DNA from: Strongylocentrotus purpuratus
Lineage: Eukaryota; Echinodermata; Echinoidea; Camarodonta; Strongylocentrotidae
Reading direction: 5' to 3'
Length of the DNA stretch: 64,000 nucleotides
Assembly (NCBI RefSeq): GCF_000002235.5
Contig: NW_022145615.1
Coordinates: 12,627,891-12,691,890 of the forward strand
Every line of letters starts with the position of its first letter. Position 1 is the first letter of the stretch. The translations under genes were made by a program, and so were the position numbers. Below, one piece after another: positions 57,301 to 64,000 of the stretch. The notes under the pieces were generated by a model. The model ran no database searches, was not told the origin of the DNA, and saw only the letters and a program-made list of their open reading frames with translations.

Positions 57301-58935
57301 CATAATTTATACATCATTGAATTGAGAGTAAGGTTAATGAACCACTATGTAACGACACCTCCGCTGCATTTGTTCGTTCACTTTGTTGTTTCATATTTTA
57401 CAATTTACAATGATTTTACAAAACGCAAGGTCTACAAACAAACAGTAAGGATAACAGTTTATCAGGGTAAATATTTTCAAGATTTTATTTGCATTAGGAG
57501 TACATAAAAACTGACTAGATTTTGACGGCATAACACACTGGAATATTAGGAAAGATTTCGTCATGTCCACCTGTCTATTCTTTCCTTCTTCTGACCCTCT
57601 GCATAGTTTAGGAGTAATTGACACAATTTGATTAGGATATTGATGATTACCCGGTATTCAAGGCTAAACGTCGAATATATTCAGCTTTCAGTTTATTGAT
57701 TCATATTTGACATATTCACATTTTACACTGATTTCACAATATAAAAAGGTAGCGCTACGAACAAATATTTATTCAGAGATTAGAGCAGAAGTTGAGTACC
57801 TCGTATCAATTTATAAAGCATGCTGTATCAATTAAAACGACTGAACTAAAATGAAGAGTTAATTTATGGAGAAAACCATAGGGTGAATGCTACGCTTGTT
57901 CGTAATGGACCCCAAAGGTAGTTAGTAAGTGTCTATCAAAATGTATGGAGTATTACAATTAAATCACGATCGTGGGGAAAAATATGTTTCACGTTTCAAA
58001 GAAACACATGAAACGATTGCAATACAATACGAACAGACAAGTCGATTAGATATTACATAATGTTCATTCCATGGCTTAAAGAAGATTGGTTATAACTGTC
58101 AATTATATAGAGAGCAAGCCGGAGAATGATAAAAGCCACTTCTATCTTAACCGTATCCATACGGGAAGATATTAATTATTCACTCGAACAAACGCAGGTG
58201 TAAAGAAGAGTATGACGACAAACATATCAAGGAGAGTCATTGACAAGTGAAGAAAAATCTTTATCAGTTTGGGTATGAATGGTAATAAAGTAGTGGAACG
58301 CTTGTCGTACTTTTTATCGAAATCACGCTCAGATCTAGAACAAGATCATACTTTTATAGTAAGAACTGGTCAAAATTATCATCGATATTACAGTAACTAT
58401 AATTATGAAAATTAGTGCAAGTAAAGAGGGTATACATCCGGGAACTATCGTATTGGAAGCATGGGTAAGGAGGGGGCAATTTACCCCCTCCTGATATATT
58501 TCCGCCCGAGAAGAAGAATAGCAGCCTCGTAAACTAGCAATAAGTAGGTTGGGAATCACTGAAACGCACGAAAGGTTGTTTTCAAAGCCTTATTTTTCTC
58601 CCTCAATTAAATAACTTTGGGCGATGCCCCTGACCCGAACGCAAATCACCCTTTTTACAAAAAGTATATGGATCAAGTAGGTTGAATTGTTCTGCCCCCT
58701 CCTGAGGATAAGGAGTACGGATACGCTTCTGCGACGAGCAACACCCATATCAAATATTACCTTCAAAGACCGATATTTATAGTTATTTTATAGTTCATAG
58801 TTATCGTCATGATCATATATATTTCATATTTTTTATTATAAAAAAAAGGATCAACCTTTATATAAGGATTATGTTTCATTTCAGGTTGCAACCTATTCAG
58901 TTTATTTTATGTCCTTGTCCAATATGTTCTTAACG
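57301..58935. other. AT-rich intergenic DNA, nothing recognised
   Basis: No supported gene, RNA or element end. Confidence 0.5.
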
Positions 58936-58940
58936 TGTAT

Positions 58941-59190
58941 TTTATGTTATAATAATAATAATAATAATAATAACAATAATATTTTTAAGGTCCACTCCAA
59001 ATTTTATTAAGTTAAACGGAAAATGGGAATTCCTTTTGCCCAATTGATCGTGAGCCCGGCAGCCACTGAGCAGCACTAGATCGACGTTGCCCTATCCCTT
59101 ATTGTTGAACGCCAAACAAGGTAGCAGCAACTCCCGTCTTTTAACGTCTTTTTAACTTAATAAAATAAATTAAATTGAATTGAATTGAAT
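58941..59190. repeat. Retroposon 3' region fragment with ATT and TTGAA tails
   Basis: An (ATA)n run at 58950-58980 and a TTGAATTGAATTGAATT run at about 59173-59190 bracket a segment containing GATCGACGTTGCCCTATCCC and GAACGCCAAACAAGGTAGCA. Tandem TGAAT-type tails are typical of L2/CR1-type elements. The middle is less AT-rich than its flanks and probably a LINE 3' untranslated region, but the family was not identified. Confidence 0.45.
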
Positions 59191-59465
59191 TATTACTGAT
59201 ATGTGACTGGCCCTAGATAAAACGTTACACCTCCACTTTTGTGGAAAAGTGTTACTGTTCAAAATGTGATGTAAAAGCAATCCGTTGATGAACGACTAAT
59301 AAATTAACGTTTCTCCTGGGGTGCGGATATGATTTCTCGCTGAGTTGGAAAGATATTAATAGTACACCAATTCTAAACTTCATGGTGAAACATTAATGTC
59401 TGTGTAGACCGTTAAAGTTTATACCCCGTATGGATTATTTTAGACAAGAGTAGAATGCACTTTAA

Positions 59466-59971
59466 AGGTATTACAAAGTTTTGGGAAATTTTTAAAAATG
59501 GGTCGATAGTGATTCTTTACAATTCTAATATATTTGGATGCCCCTGTGGATGTATTAAAAACACCAGAAATTTTAGCCCCTAAAACACTTTCGCTTTCAA
59601 AAAAAAAAAATTGAATATAAAGATTTACGGGTGCTCCCGGTAAATTTTGATAAATTTCAAATAGCTCCTACGGCCGTACAATGGTAGCTGCGACCATGAA
59701 AATCTCAGAGTATGTAGTTGTGGTATATAATTTCCGAACGAGAATAGCTAATCGGTCGATTTTAGTCAAAAAACATTGTTTTATAGCTTAATTAATATCT
59801 TGACCTTGAGAGGAAGCTATTCATCATAAAGTGTTTATTATTTAGAATTTCATAACTTTAGAGTCGATTTCGACCGCGACACTGATCACTAAATATTGTA
59901 GGATCGTATATACTTCCAATATGTTCATTTGAACCAAATTCATGACCCCATACCAAAACTTTGTATTACCT
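59466..59971. mobile_element. TTAA-flanked MITE with 19-bp inverted ends
   Basis: AGGTATTACAAAGTTTTGG at the left matches AGGTAATACAAAGTTTTGG read inward from the right (18 of 19). TTAA flanks both (59462-59465, 59972-59975). The 506-bp interior is non-coding. TTAA duplication with AG-starting ends fits a Kolobok-like MITE. Confidence 0.75.
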
Positions 59972-59975
59972 TTAA

Positions 59976-60660
59976 TGGGAAGTCGTCAACTACCGTGACT
60001 TTTATAGATGACTTTTCATCAACACGAGAACAAACTATCCCATCTACGGAAAAGGAATATCCCGTTTTTTCTAATCGGAAATGAAATTTAAATGTTGCTA
60101 TTTTCATCCGACCCCATGCTCTGCTAAAATGATTGCACAATCAATGCACACTGCTCATTCTTACAAAAATCGATGCTGAAACAAAGTTAATTTTCGATAA
60201 TGGTAATTCAACTTTCGCATTTCACACGATGTTTCATTGGCAATCACATCATCTAAAGTTATAAACATCTAACCTACTTTAGTCGATGTCATTGTCATGG
60301 GCATATTCCGACGATGTCGGTCAACTTGGTGTTTTCTTTTTACTTAGTTGCCATGACAATGCTATCCAGATTTCTTTTGTTTCCTGCTTGACAACTCTTT
60401 GATCTGGAGAAAAAAAGTTTCGGTCAGCCAAGAAAGGATTTCCTCACCCTGCCGAAAGATTCGGTGAAATGAGACGAAAATAGCACATCGACAAGTCTAA
60501 TGCAAATGAATGCTACGGTAGTCACGTATCTAACTGTCTAAGTTGCCCTTCAATACGTTATCATATTTCTATAAAACAAGAAACCGTGTGTTACATTTAG
60601 AAATACATTATGTCATTCAATAATCAAAATGTAAAAATTGAATGACATCCTTAAACGTAA
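59976..60660. other. Intergenic DNA, nothing recognised
   Basis: No supported gene, RNA or element end. Confidence 0.5.
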
Positions 60661-60679
60661 GAATTTATTTTCATCTTTT

Positions 60680-61130
60680 ACCCTCTTCTCCGTCTCCTCC
60701 TCCTCCTCCACCTTCTTCACCTTTCTCTTCGTAGTCTTCTTCTTCTTCTTTTCTTCTTCTTCTTCTTCTTCTTCTTCTTCTTCTTCTTCTTCGTCTTCTT
60801 CTTCGTCTTCTTCTTCGTCTTCGTCTTCTTCTTCTTCTTCTTCTTCTTCTTCTTCTTCTTCTTCTTCTCTTCTTCTTCTTCTTCTCTTTCTTCTTCTTCT
60901 TCTTCTTCGTCTTCTTCGTCTTCTTCTTCTTCTTCTTCTTCTTCTTCTTCTTCTTCTTCTTCTTCTTCTTCTTCGTGTTCTCCTCCTCATTCTCCTCCTT
61001 CATCATCTCCTCGTCGTCGTCTTATTTTTCTTTTTCTCCTTCTTCTTCTGCATCTCCTTCTCCTCCTTCCTTATCTCTCCATGATTATCTTTTTCTTCTT
61101 CCTCTTCGCCTTCTTCCTCTTCTTCTTTAT
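60680..61130. repeat. (CTT)n microsatellite, about 450 bp
   Basis: An almost uninterrupted pyrimidine strand of TTC triplets with CGTC and CTC variants. Open frames on both strands (poly-Ser, poly-Arg, poly-Glu) are artefacts of the repeat. Confidence 0.97.
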
Positions 61131-62538
61131 CATGAACAGCTGTGTGAACACAAATGCTATTTCAATTGTTTTATAATATGATGCAATTTGTTTTCCTGTA
61201 CAATATTTTTGTAAAATGCCCAAATTAGCCAATGGCTGCGATGCATCTTTTTTTAATTTTTTTTAATAAAAAGACAATTTTTGAAGTGAATTGAATTGAA
61301 TTGACTATGCAAACAAATGTTTATGATGATGTTAATACAAGAGTTATATAATCATCTGTTTATGACGTTGCCAAACACATCTACTTTCGGATATTCGCCT
61401 TATTCCTTACATTATTTATTTCATTGAACTCTTTCTTTCATTTTACTATATTTTGTCAGAAGGGAGTAAGATTATAACTTTCAATTTGATTATTAATTGA
61501 GTTTATAATTATCTTCATAGTCAATAATTTCGCATTTAATTTGATAAACTTGTACAATGTATGTAACAGCCCGGAATTTTGACGTTATACATGTAGTACC
61601 AAATTAAAAATTATTCAAAAGTTCTTGCTGTTATTCTTATTATAATCAAAGCGCTAACTATAAAGCACATTGAAATTTGGAATTTTATGTGTTAAGTTAA
61701 CGAAAATGAGTTTAATTACATTTAAGTGTAAATTGTGAAGTGAAAGGGTCGCATGCACAGAGCTCGATGTCTTGTTTTCTGTGTTGTTTTTAAAAGCTCC
61801 TGTTTATGAAGACGGGATATGTTTCTACGTGGGCTGAGGGATGTTTTGAATACAAGCTATAATGATCCCCTCAAATCACTCATTATCTCTAAGTCACTAG
61901 GGATATAGGATACATACACCTGGCTTGCCTGTGACACACGGAAAGGCCAGATAACGAGTTAATTATCTCCTAAAGCTATTACTCAGTAAATCATAACTAT
62001 TTCAAGACCACTCTCTTTCCCTCTCTTCCCCTCTTTGTATATATCCATCTGTTTGATGATCTGTCTGTCTGTTTGTCCGTCTGTTAGTCCCTCTCTTTAT
62101 ATCTCTCTTCTCCCCTCCCCCCTCTCTCTCTTTCTCTCTCTCGTCAATCTGACTCAATACCCCTGTTATTTACCCTCCCATTGTTGATCTATTCTCAGAG
62201 ATTTGGGGTTTCATTCTTCATGTTCTTTCGTTGATGTTTCCTTATACACAGATTTAAAACGATTCATTTAATCCCTCTTCCCTCTTCTCTCTTCTCTACG
62301 CCCATCTTCTATACATCTTGAATAAATATGCAGGTCTACTAATTAAAACAATTCCTTTCTCTCTCTCATTACCCATTTTCTAGTCCCTTTTAAAATTTCA
62401 TATTTCTTAACGTACATAATTATGCAATTAAAATTTTCAGGAAACTGACTCGACGCTCATAAATACCTCCTGTATTATTATAATGCATTTTTATATATTT
62501 GTTATATCATCGCACAGGTGCGGCTCCGAGGTTTTGTC
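61131..62538. other. AT-rich intergenic DNA with a short retroposon tail
   Basis: A GAAGTGAATTGAATTGAATTG tail preceded by T-rich sequence lies at about 61243-61303, probably an L2-like 3' end. CT-rich sequence lies at about 62010-62145. No gene. Confidence 0.45.
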
Positions 62539-62540
62539 TG

Positions 62541-62690
62541 ATGGAGCACTGTGGTTTATTGGTGAAGGCTCCTGACTCTCATACGAGAGGTCTCGGGTTC
62601 GATACTTGCTCGGTGCTTACTTCCTTGGACACTGTGTTTTGTCCAGGCATGTTTGCTCCTCTTGATCCAGGTTTTTTTTAATGTGAAACT
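62541..62690 (+). mobile_element. tRNA-derived SINE fragment
   Basis: An A-box-like TGGTTTATTGGTGAAGG at about 62552 and a B-box-like GGTCTCGGGTTCGATACTT at about 62589, then a short body ending in a T run. It does not fold as a complete tRNA. Confidence 0.6.
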
Positions 62691-62824
62691 TGCAATCCCG
62701 GGGTGATAATAATTGCGTGGCTTTAGGAAGAGCAATATTAATATCAACATGGCTATTGAGTTGTTTTTTTTCTATCGCTAGTGGTGCTATTTTCCTCATT
62801 TTACACTAAATATTATTCAATTAA

Positions 62825-63020
62825 AGGCACACTGTCCTACTTGTAGCTACTTGCTCCCTCTATATAGAAAACTTCCCCAATCGGTGCCTGTTGGTCCCCC
62901 ATGATTCTCTTTTTCTTATGTTAAATGAGAGCTGAGTTAATGAGATAGCCACCTGTCACAGTGACCTCGCTGGCTCACTGTGTGGTCTAATCCCTTCTGG
63001 CGCAGTAGTGGTGACGGTCT
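62825..63020. mobile_element. TTAA-flanked MITE, family B copy 2
   Basis: TTAA at 62821-62824 and 63021-63024. The left end AGGCACACTGTCCTAC and the right end, read inward AGACCGTCACCACTAC, are imperfectly inverted. The interior is highly similar to the copy at 51278. Confidence 0.75.
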
Positions 63021-63430
63021 TTAAAGCGTTTGTGAAAATGAAAATTGCTGCCTTTAAAAGATCACATGACAGGGCAGTGTAATGCCAAGAGCTATTGCGG
63101 AGTGTGTCTCTCGTCTTCTTGATGTTGTTTGTCGGCTGGGTTTGATCATTATCGTCACGTGACTCATGAAACCACGTGATGACTACTGGATCTCCACACG
63201 TTGAAAGTCAAAAGCGAGTCATCCCAAGGGGCGTAGACGGAACTTCGACATACTCGGGGGAGGGGATATCAGGCAAGCAGTTTAGAGACTTGAACGTGGA
63301 TAATTAGGCCAATAAATAGGCTTATACCCATACAGACAAGACTACAACATTTTAGTGAAACTATTGAAGTCATCCAATGCTTAGGTGTTAGTTCTTAGTT
63401 CTTAGGTGTAAGGTGTTAAGTGTTAAGTGT

Positions 63431-63804
63431 CAGTGGCGTACGCAGGATTCTTTCAAGGGGGGGGGGGGGGAGGTTAACACTTTGAAATCGGGCAGAAAAT
63501 TTCGCAACGACTCAGCCAGCCGCTGAATAAGTGGGGGGGGGGGGGCGGCGGGGGGTAGGAGGACACATTTTTAATTTTTTTTTTGGTCTCGAAATGTGAA
63601 AATTTGACATTTTTCTTCGTTGGGGGGGGGGGGGTAAGGTCACCTTTTTTTAGGTCGGCCATGGGCATGTTTTTTTTTTTTTTTTAAATTAAAAAAAAAA
63701 ATCAAAGGGAGGGGGGGGTTTAGGGGGGTTTTCCTAAAAAATACACACATAAAAATACCAAAGGGGGGTTCAACCCCTACCCCCCCCCCCTGCGTACGCG
63801 CCTG
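63431..63804. mobile_element. hAT-type MITE with perfect 8-bp duplication
   Basis: CAGTGGCGTACGCAGG at the left matches CAGGCGCGTACGCAGG read inward from the right (14 of 16). TTAAGTGT flanks both ends exactly (63423-63430, 63805-63812). CAGNGGCG ends with an 8-bp duplication are diagnostic of hAT. The interior holds at least five G or C homopolymer tracts of 7 to 13 and no coding frame. The exact duplication suggests a fairly recent insertion. Confidence 0.88.
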
Positions 63805-64000
63805 TTAAGTGTTATAGGTTAACATTCTTTATTATGTCGCAATGGACCAGCACCCCCGGCCAGCACCACTCTTGCCGGTTTCCTCTTTCGTATATTATTT
63901 ATATGTTATGTTTATCTTTCGTTATGTTGTCTGTATGTTTTTTTTTACTTATCTGTAAATATCGATGTTATAATTATGTATGTTTTTATATGACGAATGG

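Noticed and set aside
60613-61084. Long frames of poly-Ser, poly-Arg and poly-Glu
   Set aside because: They are translations of the CTT microsatellite and have no other content.
1-64000. LTR retrotransposons, retroviral or Polinton-type fossils, CRISPR-like arrays
   Set aside because: No paired long terminal repeats, primer-binding sites, capsid, protease, polymerase or integrase coding regions, and no regularly spaced direct repeats with unique spacers were seen.

Overview
This is a window of animal nuclear DNA, AT-rich and almost entirely non-coding, and it looks like sea urchin. The main evidence is one recognisable two-exon gene on the minus strand (positions 19990-25030) encoding a P16-type protein, the small acidic, glycine-rich, single-pass membrane protein of echinoid skeleton-forming cells. 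Exon 1 carries a signal peptide, exon 2 carries the rest, and a TATA box and initiator lie at the expected places. The abundant (GA)n tracts, tRNA-derived SINEs and many small inverted-repeat DNA transposons fit an echinoderm genome.

Layout. 1-19390 is gene-poor: microsatellites ((GA)n, (CA)n, TGATGG-type), a few retroposon tails and a SINE head. 19390-25560 holds the P16-like gene, its 4.2-kb intron and its promoter. 25560-31445 is mostly unique AT-rich DNA with one possible terminal coding exon of an unrecognised gene (28933-29119, minus). 31446-42912 is a dense bed of short DNA transposons. I resolved ends and target-site duplications for several: 8-bp duplications at 31446-33931, 35649-36048 and 42452-42912, a TAA duplication at 41538-42068 and TA at 41041-41154. 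Among them lies a tRNA-Phe(GAA) gene whose T-loop is interrupted by 34 bp. 42912-52080 holds one or two candidate coding exons (44488-45142, minus), a SINE, more microsatellites and TTAA-flanked MITEs. 52080-56870 contains five tRNA-Ala(UGC)-like sequences: one on the plus strand and four on the minus strand in a decayed tandem array. All are followed by a LINE-like 3' tail, so they form a SINE-type unit. 56870-64000 has a CCCC-GGACAACTA minisatellite, TTAA-flanked MITEs, a 450-bp CTT tract, a SINE fragment and a textbook hAT-type MITE with a perfect 8-bp duplication.

No LTR retrotransposon, retrovirus, Polinton, transposase or reverse-transcriptase coding region, CRISPR array or operon was recognised. 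All mobile elements seen are non-autonomous or 3' fragments. The most unusual points are the interrupted tRNA-Phe gene, the tandem tRNA-Ala/SINE array, and a recurring transposon design that pairs inverted ends with long poly(G)/poly(C) tracts and, in three of four cases, internal GGGG-plus-AT repeats.
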